DNA from: Bradyrhizobium sp. CB2312
GTDB taxonomy: Bacteria; Pseudomonadota; Alphaproteobacteria; Rhizobiales; Xanthobacteraceae
DNA length: 64,000 nt
Direction: 5' to 3'
NCBI RefSeq assembly: GCF_029714425.1
Contig: NZ_CP121668.1
Span: 496,001-560,000, forward strand
In this document: piece after piece, positions 18,904-27,174 of the stretch
How the letters are laid out: each line of letters starts with the position of its first letter
Numbering within the stretch: the first letter of the stretch is position 1
Notes under the pieces: generated by a model
The model's database searches: none
Seen by the model: the letters and a program-made list of their open reading frames with translations, nothing else
Told to the model about the DNA's origin: nothing
Translations under genes and position numbers: made by a program

Positions 18904-20340
18904 ATGCTGTTCAACTCCTATCCTTTCATCCTGCTGTTCCTCCCCGCTGTGCTCGCCGGCTATTTCTGGCTGGGGCGGCGCAGCAATCTGGCCCCGGCGA
19001 TCTGGCTGGCGCTGGCCTCGCTCACCTTCTATGCGATCGGAAGCTGGCAATTCGTGGCCCTGCTGCTGCTCTCGATCGCGTTCAATTATGGCATCGGCCA
19101 TCTCCTCATCGTGGCGGAGCTCGCCCCAACGCAACGCAAGGCCACGCTCGCGCTCGGCGTTGCCGGCGATCTCCTCGTGCTCGGCATCTTCAAATATGCC
19201 GGCTTTGCCACTGAGAACATCAACGCTTTGCTCGGCACGCATCTTGCGATTCACATCCTGCTGCCGGTCGGCATCTCCTTCTACACCTTCACGCAGATCG
19301 CGTTCCTGGTGGACGCGTATCGCGGCCAGGTCGCAGCTTATGCGCTACCGCATTACGCCCTCTTCGTGACCTATTTTCCGCATCTGATCGCGGGGCCGAT
19401 CCTTCACCACAAGGACATGATCCCGCAATTCGCTCGCGAGGAGACCAAGCATCCCGACGCGCATCTCATGCTCTGCGGCGTCATCATCTTCGCCATCGGC
19501 CTGTTCAAGAAGACCTGCCTTGCCGACGGCATCCAGCCGCTGGTTGCGCTTGCCTTCGAGGCGCGCTCGCCGAGCTTCGACCAGGCCTGGTGTGGCGCGC
19601 TCGCCTACACGTTCCAGCTCTATTTCGACTTCTCCGGCTACTCCGACATGGCGATCGGGATCTCGCTGATGTTCGGCATCTTCCTGCCGGTCAATTTCAA
19701 CTCGCCCTACAAGGCCACCAGCATCGTCGATTTCTGGCGGCGCTGGCACATGACGCTGTCGCAGTTCCTGCGCGACTATCTCTACATCCCGCTCGGCGGT
19801 AACAGGCGCGGCCGCGTGCTGCGCTACGTCAACCTGCTGGTCACGATGCTGCTCGGCGGCCTCTGGCACGGCGCGGCCTGGACTTTTGTCGTGTGGGGCG
19901 CGCTGCACGGCGCCTATCTCTGCGTCAACCATGCCTTCAACGCGCTGGTGCCTGATGTTCCGGCATTGTTTGCGCGCCCGGCTCGCATCGCCGGGGCCGT
20001 GCTGACCTTTCTCGCTGTCGTCGTCGCCTGGGTGTTCTTCCGCGCCGAGAGCGTCGCATGGGCGCTGCGGATCCTCCACGCCATGGCCGATCCAGCGAAT
20101 ATCGTGTTCGGCCGCGAGGAGATCGCGGCGCTGGTGATGATTGCGGTCTACGCGGCGCTGGTCTGGCTGGCGCCCAACACGCAGGACATCATGGGCTATG
20201 ATCACGGCAACCGCCGGGTCGGCGAGCCCTTGCGGGCCGGGCGCATGCGGCCGCTGGTCCTCTATGCGGCATCGCTGGTGCTCGCCTTCGGCGTGCTGGG
20301 CATCCAGAGCCACAGCGAATTCATCTATTTCCGGTTCTGA
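18904..20340 (+). CDS. MBOAT-family O-acyltransferase, AlgI-like
   Basis: This 478-residue polytopic membrane protein has about ten or more hydrophobic segments. It opens with MLFNSYPFILLFLP, the usual start of AlgI/PatA/DltB-type MBOAT proteins, which is why the ATG at 18904 is preferred to upstream TTG codons. Signature features are DFSGYSDMAIGI, the segment FWRRWHMTLSQFLRDYLYIPLGG and the invariant His in GGLWHGAAW. MBOATs move acyl groups across or onto membrane-exposed glycans. The stop overlaps the next gene, so the two act as a pair. The acceptor is unknown. Confidence 0.92.
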   Translation: MLFNSYPFILLFLPAVLAGYFWLGRRSNLAPAIWLALASLTFYAIGSWQFVALLLLSIAFNYGIGHLLIVAELAPTQRKATLALGVAGDLLVLGIFKYAGFATENINALLGTHLAIHILLPVGISFYTFTQIAFLVDAYRGQVAAYALPHYALFVTYFPHLIAGPILHHKDMIPQFAREETKHPDAHLMLCGVIIFAIGLFKKTCLADGIQPLVALAFEARSPSFDQAWCGALAYTFQLYFDFSGYSDMAIGISLMFGIFLPVNFNSPYKATSIVDFWRRWHMTLSQFLRDYLYIPLGGNRRGRVLRYVNLLVTMLLGGLWHGAAWTFVVWGALHGAYLCVNHAFNALVPDVPALFARPARIAGAVLTFLAVVVAWVFFRAESVAWALRILHAMADPANIVFGREEIAALVMIAVYAALVWLAPNTQDIMGYDHGNRRVGEPLRAGRMRPLVLYAASLVLAFGVLGIQSHSEFIYFRF

Positions 20341-21440
20341 TGCGCAGGCCGTTCACGCATCTGAAGCGTCTTCTGCTCGCGAGCGTCCTGTGCGTGCTCG
20401 GCGCAGCCGCGCTCGTCTATGTGGTCGATCCCCTGCAGCTGTTCCGCACCTCGCATCTCGCCTTCTATTCCGACGATACGCGGGTGCAGAACGCCGGGCT
20501 GATCCGCAGCCAGTCGTTCGACACCGCCTTCATGGGCACCTCGCTCGCGATTCATTTCCGCCAGAGCGACATCGACCGCGCGCTTCGTGTACGTTCGCTC
20601 AAGCTGGCGATGACCGGCTCCAACTCGCGCCAGCAGGCTTTTGTGCTGGAGCAGGCGATCGACCGCGGCGCAAGGCGCGTGATCTGGGAGATGGACGACT
20701 TTATTTTCGTCGATGCCGCGGGCATCGAGGCCGACCCCTATCTTTCCGTCGATCTCTACCGCAGGACGGCCAAGGGCATCGCGTCCTATCTGTTCAGCGC
20801 CGCGATGGCGAAGGAGTCCTTGTTCGCCTTGCTGCGGTCGATCCCTCCTCTGCGAGAGCCGCTGACCCGGGCGGCGCCTTATCTGCCCGTCAAGTTTGCG
20901 CTGGCTGACGTCGATGACATCTATGCGTCGCCGCGGGATGTTGACCTCGCGCGCGATTACAATGCGAAGAAGACGCTCGCCTCTTTCGCCCACATCACCG
21001 CGCCTGCGCGCATCCGCTTTCTCGGCGAAGGCTACGATTATGATGCGATGGTGCGGCATTTCGAGCAGGACGCCATCGGCCTGATCACGCGCCATCCGGA
21101 CGTGACCTTCGACGTCTACTTCCCGCCCTATTCGATCCTGCAATTCGTCGCGATGCGCGATGCCTCGCCGGAGACGCTGAAGATCGTGATGGATCTCACG
21201 GCGGTGATCGCGCAGCGATTGACCCAGCTCCCCAATGTGCGCCTGCACGATTTACGCGCGATCAAGGCCGTGACGCACGATCTCAATAACTACGGCGACG
21301 TCATCCATCATTCGCCTGAGGTGGACGCGATGGTGCTGAAATGGCTGGCGAGCGGGGAGCATCGCGTCGATCCGAAGAAGCCGACGGCGTCGCTGGATGA
21401 GCTGAAAGCGCAGGTCGAAGCGTATCGCGTCGAGTACTGA
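20340..21440 (+). CDS. SGNH/DltD-like partner of the MBOAT acyltransferase
   Basis: The 366-residue protein has one N-terminal membrane anchor (about residues 11-30) and a large outer domain. A GxS block (FMGTSLAIHF, Ser nucleophile position) occurs early, and DVIHHSPEVDAMV near the C-terminus has the Asp/His spacing of SGNH enzymes. This resembles the DltD/AlgX/AlgJ partners that complete acyl transfer outside the membrane. The start overlaps the MBOAT stop (TGATG). Homology to a named family is inferred from this pattern and context. Confidence 0.72.
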   Translation: MRRPFTHLKRLLLASVLCVLGAAALVYVVDPLQLFRTSHLAFYSDDTRVQNAGLIRSQSFDTAFMGTSLAIHFRQSDIDRALRVRSLKLAMTGSNSRQQAFVLEQAIDRGARRVIWEMDDFIFVDAAGIEADPYLSVDLYRRTAKGIASYLFSAAMAKESLFALLRSIPPLREPLTRAAPYLPVKFALADVDDIYASPRDVDLARDYNAKKTLASFAHITAPARIRFLGEGYDYDAMVRHFEQDAIGLITRHPDVTFDVYFPPYSILQFVAMRDASPETLKIVMDLTAVIAQRLTQLPNVRLHDLRAIKAVTHDLNNYGDVIHHSPEVDAMVLKWLASGEHRVDPKKPTASLDELKAQVEAYRVEY

Positions 21441-21445
21441 TCTTT

Positions 21446-21593
21446 CCCTCTCCCCTTGTGGGAGAGGGTGGCTCGCCGCGGAGCGGCGAGACGGGTGAGG
21501 GGTACCTATCCGCGCGCGAAGCCGCCTGTTGAGCCCGCGGAAGCAACCCCTCATCCGGCGCTTCGCGCCACCTTCTCCCACAAGGGGAGAAGG
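21446..21593. repeat. Palindromic intergenic repeat, family R2, copy 3
   Basis: The arms CCCTCTCCCCTTGTGGGAGA and TTCTCCCACAAGGGGAGAAG enclose GGCTCGCCGCGGAGCGGCGAG and GGCGCTTCGCGCC hairpins. It is nearly the same as the copy at 62561-62712 and lies between convergent genes, where it may terminate both. Confidence 0.88.
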
Positions 21594-21631
21594 AAGAAAG
21601 AAGAGGCGTTCGCAGGGACGACGGCGGCTTG

Positions 21632-22819
21632 TTACGCCGCCACCTCTTCACCGAGATACGACACCGCCGCTTCCAGCCCGCCCTTGCCGTGGGGGATCTT
21701 CAGTGCGTTCAGGGCGATCTCGACCACCCCGAGCGTGCCGAGCAGCATCGGCGCGTTGACATGGCCCATATGGGCGATGCGGAAGGCTTGTCCGGAGAGA
21801 TCGCCGATGCCGGTGCCGAGCACCACGCCGCATTTGTCCTTGCAATAGCGTTGCAGCACCGCCGGGTCATGGCCGTTGCTCATGGTCACCGTCGTCACGG
21901 TGTTGGAGCGCTCGTTCGCCTCCGCGACGTTGAAGCCGAGCACCTGGCCTTCGGCCCAGACCGAAACCGCGCGGCGCGCGGCCTCGCCGAGCAGGCTGTG
22001 GCGGCGGAAGGCGTTCTCAAGCCCTTCGGCGTGCAGCATGTCGATCGCCTGGCGCAGCGCGAACAACAGATGCACCGGCGCGGTGCCGGCATATTTGCGA
22101 TAGTTCTCGGTGCCCTCGCGCTCGCTCCAGCTCCAATAGGGTGTCGACAGATTGGCCTTCTTGTGCACCTCGAGCGCGCGGGCATTGGCGGCGACGAAGC
22201 CGAGGCCGGGCGGCGTCATCAGGCCCTTCTGCGAACCGGACATCGCGACGTCGACGCCCCATTTGTCCATCTCGAACGGCATGCAGCCGAGCGAGGCGAC
22301 AGTATCGACCATGTACAGCGCGGGATGGCCGGCCGCCTTGATCGCCTTGCCGATCGCCTCGATGTCGTTCTGCACGCCCGAAGCCGTGTCGACCTGGACG
22401 ACCACGACGGCCTTGATGCTGTGCTCCTTGTCGCGGCGCAGGCGCTCCTCGACCTCGTGCGGACGGACCGCACGGCGCCAGTCGCCCTTGAGCACCTCGA
22501 CCTCGGCGCCCATCAAGGCTGCCGCATTGCCCCAGCCGATCGCGAAGCGTCCGCTCTCCAGCACCAGCACCTTGTCGCCGCGCGACAGCACGTTGCTGAG
22601 CGCGGCTTCCCAGGCGCCGTGACCGTTGGCGATGTAGATGTAGGACTTGCCCTTGGTCGCAAACAGGTTCGAGATGTCGCCGAGCAGGCTGTCGGTCAGA
22701 TCGTGCATCTCCTTGGAGTAGATGTCGATCGCCGGGCGGTGCATCGCCCGCAGCACCTCGTCGGGCATCGTGGTGGGCCCGGGGATGGCCAGAAATTCCC
22801 GGCCCGCGCGAACGGTCAT
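21632..22819 (-). CDS. Serine-glyoxylate / alanine-glyoxylate-type aminotransferase
   Basis: This 395-residue class V aminotransferase uses PLP. Visible are IPGPTTMPDEVLRAM, NGHGAWEAAL (cofactor phosphate), the Asp in ALYMVDTVASLGC and the Schiff-base Lys in SGSQKGLMTPPG, then NYRKYAGTAPVHLLFALRQA. The order and length match bacterial serine-glyoxylate aminotransferases, which make hydroxypyruvate and glycine from serine and glyoxylate; alanine as donor is also possible. AAGGA precedes the ATG. It stands alone, with no serine-cycle or photorespiration gene in the window. Confidence 0.87.
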   Translation of the reverse strand: MTVRAGREFLAIPGPTTMPDEVLRAMHRPAIDIYSKEMHDLTDSLLGDISNLFATKGKSYIYIANGHGAWEAALSNVLSRGDKVLVLESGRFAIGWGNAAALMGAEVEVLKGDWRRAVRPHEVEERLRRDKEHSIKAVVVVQVDTASGVQNDIEAIGKAIKAAGHPALYMVDTVASLGCMPFEMDKWGVDVAMSGSQKGLMTPPGLGFVAANARALEVHKKANLSTPYWSWSEREGTENYRKYAGTAPVHLLFALRQAIDMLHAEGLENAFRRHSLLGEAARRAVSVWAEGQVLGFNVAEANERSNTVTTVTMSNGHDPAVLQRYCKDKCGVVLGTGIGDLSGQAFRIAHMGHVNAPMLLGTLGVVEIALNALKIPHGKGGLEAAVSYLGEEVAA

Positions 22820-22926
22820 TGCTGTTGGTCCTTGTTGTTGGAGGACAGGCTGGTAGGTCGCTGATTCCTACTTTTACGCGGCGCTGGAGCCTGAGAAAAG
22901 CGCCGAAAATGCAGGCCTGAAGTGGG

Positions 22927-23649
22927 TTATCTCTTAGTCTCCCGGCAGCCGGCCGCTTCCGCCTCTTCCACCGAGCAGAACCAGCGGGTGCCCTTGCTGA
23001 TCTTCATCTTGATCTGCGTGTACCAGCGGCTGGTCGGCTGGTGATAGATGCACTCGCCCGATGTGTTGACGTTGCCCTTGATGGTGCAGTCCGGCGAGGG
23101 CGCGACGGGGCCCGAGGCGGACGCGAGCAGCACTGCATGCGCGCCCTCCGGCGGCTTGGTCGCGCCCAGGATCGGGGTCTTCTTGTTGCGCACCCGCCAG
23201 TCCCAGGGTGCGATGAAGGCGCCCTGCCACATCCCGGCTTTTGCCTCACGCGCGGCAACCTCATCTGGCTCGTAATCATGGGAGATGCGGGTATAGGCCA
23301 GCGCCCAGCCGCTGCGCACCAGCCATTTCTGGATGTCCTCGCCGCCGACGTCGCAGCGCGCCACGGTGCGGCCACGCCGATCGATCGATCGGGCATGGCA
23401 GACCCAGGTCTTGCCCTCGGTGTATTTGGCGAGCTCGTCGCGGGCGGCGACGCCGCAGGTCCAGCGCTCGCCCTTGGTGTTGAGGCAGAGCTGGTCGGAC
23501 GACGGCGCGTCGACGCCGCCGAGCCGGATCCGCGTGTTGCCGATCACAACGGAATCGCCGTCGCGGATCTTCGCCGTGCCGGTGATGTCGGCGGCCTCGG
23601 CCAGCGACGGGACGAGGAAACACAGCGCAATCAGGAATTTTCGCAACAT
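22927..23649 (-). CDS. Exported SNase-fold (thermonuclease-like) protein lacking catalytic Glu
   Basis: The 240-residue protein has a signal peptide (MLRKFLIALCFLVPSLAEA), so the ATG at 23649 is preferred to an upstream start. An SNase-like OB domain covers about residues 22-150. The block IRLGGVDAPSSDQLC keeps R42 and D47, but the position of the catalytic Glu (Glu43 of staphylococcal nuclease, in VDTPE) is Ser50. The later Arg is present in SIDRRGRTVARC. The C-terminal ~70 residues form an extra Cys-containing module. It may be a weak nuclease or a binding protein. Confidence 0.78.
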   Translation of the reverse strand: MLRKFLIALCFLVPSLAEAADITGTAKIRDGDSVVIGNTRIRLGGVDAPSSDQLCLNTKGERWTCGVAARDELAKYTEGKTWVCHARSIDRRGRTVARCDVGGEDIQKWLVRSGWALAYTRISHDYEPDEVAAREAKAGMWQGAFIAPWDWRVRNKKTPILGATKPPEGAHAVLLASASGPVAPSPDCTIKGNVNTSGECIYHQPTSRWYTQIKMKISKGTRWFCSVEEAEAAGCRETKR

Positions 23650-23793
23650 GCCGGTCCGCGTGTGATGAAAATCTCGATAGAGGCGTGCAATTGTCGTCGG
23701 CTTTTGGCCTCGCGGCCAGCTTATGCCTAACGGATAGGCTTTCAACTTCCTGTCATCTTAAAGGGGTGGGGTGATCTCTCCACTCGGGCAGAC

Positions 23794-23889
23794 TCGTAGG
23801 GTGGGCAAAGGCGCGCTCTTCGCGCCGTGCCCACGATCTCTTTGTGGCGCAAGACGTGGTGGGCACGCTTCGCTTTGCCCACCCTACGA
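23794..23889. repeat. Palindromic intergenic repeat, family R1, copy 1
   Basis: The arms TCGTAGGGTGGGCAAAG and CTTTGCCCACCCTACGA are exact complements, with an inner GGCGCGCTCTTCGCGCC hairpin and a GTGCCCAC/GTGGGCAC pair. Copies recur at 26945, 32581 and 37229. It lies between two genes on the minus strand. Confidence 0.92.
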
Positions 23890-23917
23890 GACCTGCGTCC
23901 GGGGCACGAGACCGGAG

Positions 23918-25645
23918 TCACCCCCGCGCCATCGTCCTTTTCGCCACGGCCAGACCCATCAACACGAACGCTGACGTCACCTCCGGCCCGCCGACCAAAA
24001 TCCGCGTCGGCGTCTTCATCTTGTTCCATTCGTAGGCGCGGAACGGGCCGCGGCGGCCGCCTTCGCCGAGCCCGGAGACGATCACGTTCAGCGCCGGCGC
24101 GAAGGCGCGCGGATCGGCGCCGAGATGGCCGAGCGCGATCAGCGCCAGCGCGGCGTCGAACACGTTCATCTCCGCGGCCATCAGCTCGCCCTTGACATAG
24201 GACAGCACGCGGTGGCGGATGAAATCGAAATCGCCGTTGGGATCGATCAGAGCCTGCGCCGCCAGCGGCAGCGTCAGGAACGCCGCATAGCAGCGGCCGA
24301 AATAGGCGCTGTAGAGCTCAGGCAGATAATAGATGTGCGAGCGCGGATTGGCGAAGGCGCCGCTGGCGGCGAGACGCTTCTGGAAGCCGATGATCCGGTG
24401 CACGGTGGCGAGCCGCGCCGGCGTCTCCAGGATCTTCCAGCGCGCGAGGTTGCGAAAGCTCACCTCGAGAATGTCGAGATTGAGCGTGGGATCGAGATCG
24501 TTGCCGTAGGGCCGCTCGCCCTTCAGGTTGTCGATCCAGGTCGCAACGCCGCCCTCATAGTCGATATTGTCGTTGAGCGGCACGGTCACGCGTGGTTCGT
24601 TGATCCCGGCGCGTACCTGATAGCCGGCATAGAAATCCAGCAGCGGCTGGTCGATGATCGCATCAAGGCAGCCGGCCTGCGTCGCCGCCGAGATCGAGCA
24701 CGCGGTGGTGTCGCAATCCGGCACGTAGACGCCGAAGCCGAGGTCCTGTTTGATCTGCGCGAAATAGCGCGAGAAGCGCGGATGCGGCGGAGGTGCCAGC
24801 GCGGTGATGACGTTGAACCGCGCGCCGTCGACGCCCTCGACCTCCTCGCGGCTGATATTGACGCAGAAATCCACCATGTCGGCGATCGCGCGCTCGGCTG
24901 CCGTCTTGTCCGCGGGCGAAGCCAGCCCGGTCTCGACATAGCTCAGCAGCGCCTCGATGAAGAAGGCGTCGTAATAGGCCGAGCGGTGACGGATCTGCAC
25001 CGGCTCCCACATCGGCTCGGCGATGCCCTTCCAGGGTGGATTGACCACGGCGGCTGCGTGCGAGCGCGCGATGAAGACGCGGGCGAGGTTGAACAGCAGC
25101 GATGAGTTCTTGTAGCCGCGCGCGTTCAGGCCCGTCAGCGCCATGATCAGCTCGCGTCCGCGGAAGTCGGGATCGCCGATCAGGTTGAAGGCGGCATAGG
25201 TCGGCAGGAAACCGTTCTTGCGATACGAGCCGAGGAGATGCTGCGCGCAGTCGCGGATCACGCCGTCGATCTGCGATTGCTGCGGCAGCGCCGCGGTGAA
25301 CGCCGCTGGCGGCGGCTTGGGATGATCGAGGGCCATGCAGTCGACGAGATCGGCGACGGGCTGGCCGACCGCGGCCCAGTCCGGCTCGGCATCGTCGCGG
25401 GCGCGGGCGAGCGCCTCGCGCAGCCGGGTCAGCTTCGCCTCCTCGCGCAGCTCGGGCAGGCCGGCGCGACGGAGCAGCAGGCGCAACGCGGGATTGCCGA
25501 GCGCGGTCTTGTAAAACTTGGCCAGATGCGGATCGCCGCCGGTGGTCACCGCCAACACGGGATCGCACACGTCATAAAGAGAAGGGCCATCCTTGCGCGC
25601 TGTCAGCGCCCGGCAGGCGGCACCGGCGAAATAATGAAAGCTCAT
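23918..25645 (-). CDS. Large protein of unknown function, helical-repeat style
   Basis: This 575-residue soluble protein has no signal peptide, membrane segment or recognised catalytic motif. It is rich in helices of 15-25 residues with recurring patterns (for example FNLARVFIARSH, DAFFIEALLSYVE, DAALALIALGHLG), which suggests an alpha/alpha-toroid or helical-repeat fold; that is inference. The ATG at 25645 (MSFHYFAG) has AGG about 7 bp upstream and is preferred to a start 63 bp earlier. Several Cys residues lie in the middle (CDTTACSISAATQAGC). No neighbour explains its role. Confidence 0.7.
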   Translation of the reverse strand: MSFHYFAGAACRALTARKDGPSLYDVCDPVLAVTTGGDPHLAKFYKTALGNPALRLLLRRAGLPELREEAKLTRLREALARARDDAEPDWAAVGQPVADLVDCMALDHPKPPPAAFTAALPQQSQIDGVIRDCAQHLLGSYRKNGFLPTYAAFNLIGDPDFRGRELIMALTGLNARGYKNSSLLFNLARVFIARSHAAAVVNPPWKGIAEPMWEPVQIRHRSAYYDAFFIEALLSYVETGLASPADKTAAERAIADMVDFCVNISREEVEGVDGARFNVITALAPPPHPRFSRYFAQIKQDLGFGVYVPDCDTTACSISAATQAGCLDAIIDQPLLDFYAGYQVRAGINEPRVTVPLNDNIDYEGGVATWIDNLKGERPYGNDLDPTLNLDILEVSFRNLARWKILETPARLATVHRIIGFQKRLAASGAFANPRSHIYYLPELYSAYFGRCYAAFLTLPLAAQALIDPNGDFDFIRHRVLSYVKGELMAAEMNVFDAALALIALGHLGADPRAFAPALNVIVSGLGEGGRRGPFRAYEWNKMKTPTRILVGGPEVTSAFVLMGLAVAKRTMARG

Positions 25646-26072
25646 GAAATACCTGGTCGCGGGGGCCTTGGTCAGGAGCGGCCCGGCACGCTCCCATCCG
25701 CGCGCCACCCCCTCGCCAAGTCTTTGAAAAAGCTACCCGGATTCGCGGGAAAAACAAATGTGACGATGGTCACGGAAAAAACCGGCACGGAGGCTGCATG
25801 ATGAGGCTGCGGAAGGCCACGGGGACGCAAAAAATCCACATATTGGGCCGGGAGAATTAGTTAACACATTCAGTGTCTTAGCTCAAATTTAGGGCAATCT
25901 ATTGCCCCGCGGGCGATATCCGGTTAAGGGTTTGTTTGGTACGGCGCCGCAAATTGCGCGCAATTCGGGGGCACATCCCCGGCCAATCCCTCAAACCTAA
26001 AGCCGCTATCGCGCTACTCAAACTGTGTGCGCGCGCTTGGCTGGTCTTTGGCACTGACAGGAATGAAGCGAG
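25646..26072. promoter_or_regulatory. Relatively AT-rich divergent promoter region with 14-bp palindrome
   Basis: This 427-bp gap lies between divergent genes. From about 25860 to 25935 it is clearly more AT-rich than the rest of the window, as expected for promoters. A perfect palindrome AATTGCGCGCAATT lies at 25952-25965, about 108 bp before the pseudo-caspase start, and could be a regulator site. No coding potential was seen. Confidence 0.45.
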
Positions 26073-26924
26073 ATGAATTTAAGGCAGCTCGACATTTCCC
26101 GACGCACGATCGCAGTCGCCGCAGCCCTCATCGGCACAGTCTCGCTTGTGATCGGCGCCCATGCTGCCCTCAACATGCGTGCGCTCGATGCCGCCAAGGC
26201 CGTCTCGACCGACCAGGTCACCGGCTCGATCGGCCAGACCTCGCGCCTCGCCCTCGTCATCGGCAATGGACATTACCCCGACGCCAGCGCGCCGCTGACG
26301 CAGTCGATCAACGACGCCCGCGCGCTGTCCTCGAGCCTGCGCAAGAGCGGCTTTGACGTCGACATGGTGGAAGACGCGACCAAGGACGACATGATCCGCG
26401 CCGTCAACCGCCTGAAGTCGCGGATCAAGCCCGACACCGTCGTCATGCTGTTCTTCGGCGGCTTCGGTGTGCAGGCCGGCCGCGAGAGCTACATGCTGCC
26501 GGTCGATGCCGTGATCTGGAAGGAAAGCGACGTCCGACGCCATGGCGTGTCCATCGAGGGCGTGCTCGACATGATGAAGCAGCAGGGCGCCAAGGCCAAG
26601 CTGGTCGTCGTCGACGCCTCCCGCCGCAATCCCTATGAGCGCCGCTTCCGCTCCTACAGCCACGGTCTTGCGCCGATCAGCGCGCCCGACAATGCGCTGA
26701 TCCTGTCCTCGGCCTCGCCCGGCAAGGTCGTCGATGACGGCAAGGGCGAGCACAGCGTGCTGATCAGTGAGCTGCTCGGCAATCTCAATGCGCAGAGCAG
26801 CAGCGCCGAAGCCGTCTTCAACAAGACCCGCGTCGCCATCTCCCGCGCCTCCGAAGGCGACCAGGTCCCGACCGTGTCGTCCTCGCTGCTCGAAGACGTG
26901 CAGTTCGATCAGGCCGGCGGCTAG
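26073..26924 (+). CDS. Exported caspase-fold protein with both catalytic residues replaced
   Basis: The 283-residue protein has an N-terminal signal or anchor (about residues 12-33) and a caspase/metacaspase p20-like domain from about 58 (RLALVIGNGHYPDA) to 275. At the catalytic His position the usual SGHG reads GGFG (F131). At the catalytic Cys position the usual DACR reads DASR (S183). The surrounding pattern (YMLPVDA; RRNPYERRFR) is kept. It should therefore be proteolytically dead and perhaps a periplasmic binding or scaffold protein. A longer homologue with the same changes is at 53891-55432. Confidence 0.85.
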   Translation: MNLRQLDISRRTIAVAAALIGTVSLVIGAHAALNMRALDAAKAVSTDQVTGSIGQTSRLALVIGNGHYPDASAPLTQSINDARALSSSLRKSGFDVDMVEDATKDDMIRAVNRLKSRIKPDTVVMLFFGGFGVQAGRESYMLPVDAVIWKESDVRRHGVSIEGVLDMMKQQGAKAKLVVVDASRRNPYERRFRSYSHGLAPISAPDNALILSSASPGKVVDDGKGEHSVLISELLGNLNAQSSSAEAVFNKTRVAISRASEGDQVPTVSSSLLEDVQFDQAGG

Positions 26925-26944
26925 TTCGCGGCAATCGCAGCTCT

Positions 26945-27047
26945 TGTAGGGTGGGCAAAGGCGCAAAGCGCCGTGCCCACCATCTTTTACGTTTCGATAG
27001 AAAGACGTCGAAGGACGTGGGCACGCTCCGCTTTGCCCACCCTACGA
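26945..27047. repeat. Palindromic intergenic repeat, family R1, copy 2
   Basis: TGTAGGGTGGGCAAAG pairs with CTTTGCCCACCCTACGA across an interior that is longer and more AT-rich (TTTTACGTTTCGATAGAAAG) than in the other copies. It lies just after the pseudo-caspase stop. Confidence 0.9.
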
Positions 27048-27081
27048 TAGCCGTGCCTTAGCGCACGTCTGCCTCTCCACC

Positions 27082-27166
27082 GTCATTGCGAGGAGCTCTT
27101 GCGACGAAGCAATCCAGGATCCCTCCGCGGAGAGATTCTGGATTGCGTCGCTTCGCTCGCAATGAC
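27082..27166. repeat. Palindromic intergenic repeat, family R4
   Basis: The element runs from GTCATTGCGAGGAGC to GCTCGCAATGAC, with inner GCAATCCAG / CTGGATTGC arms. This layout is widely seen in proteobacterial intergenic DNA. It ends 9 bp before the stop codon of the gene at 27175. Confidence 0.85.
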
Positions 27167-27174
27167 GGCTGAGA

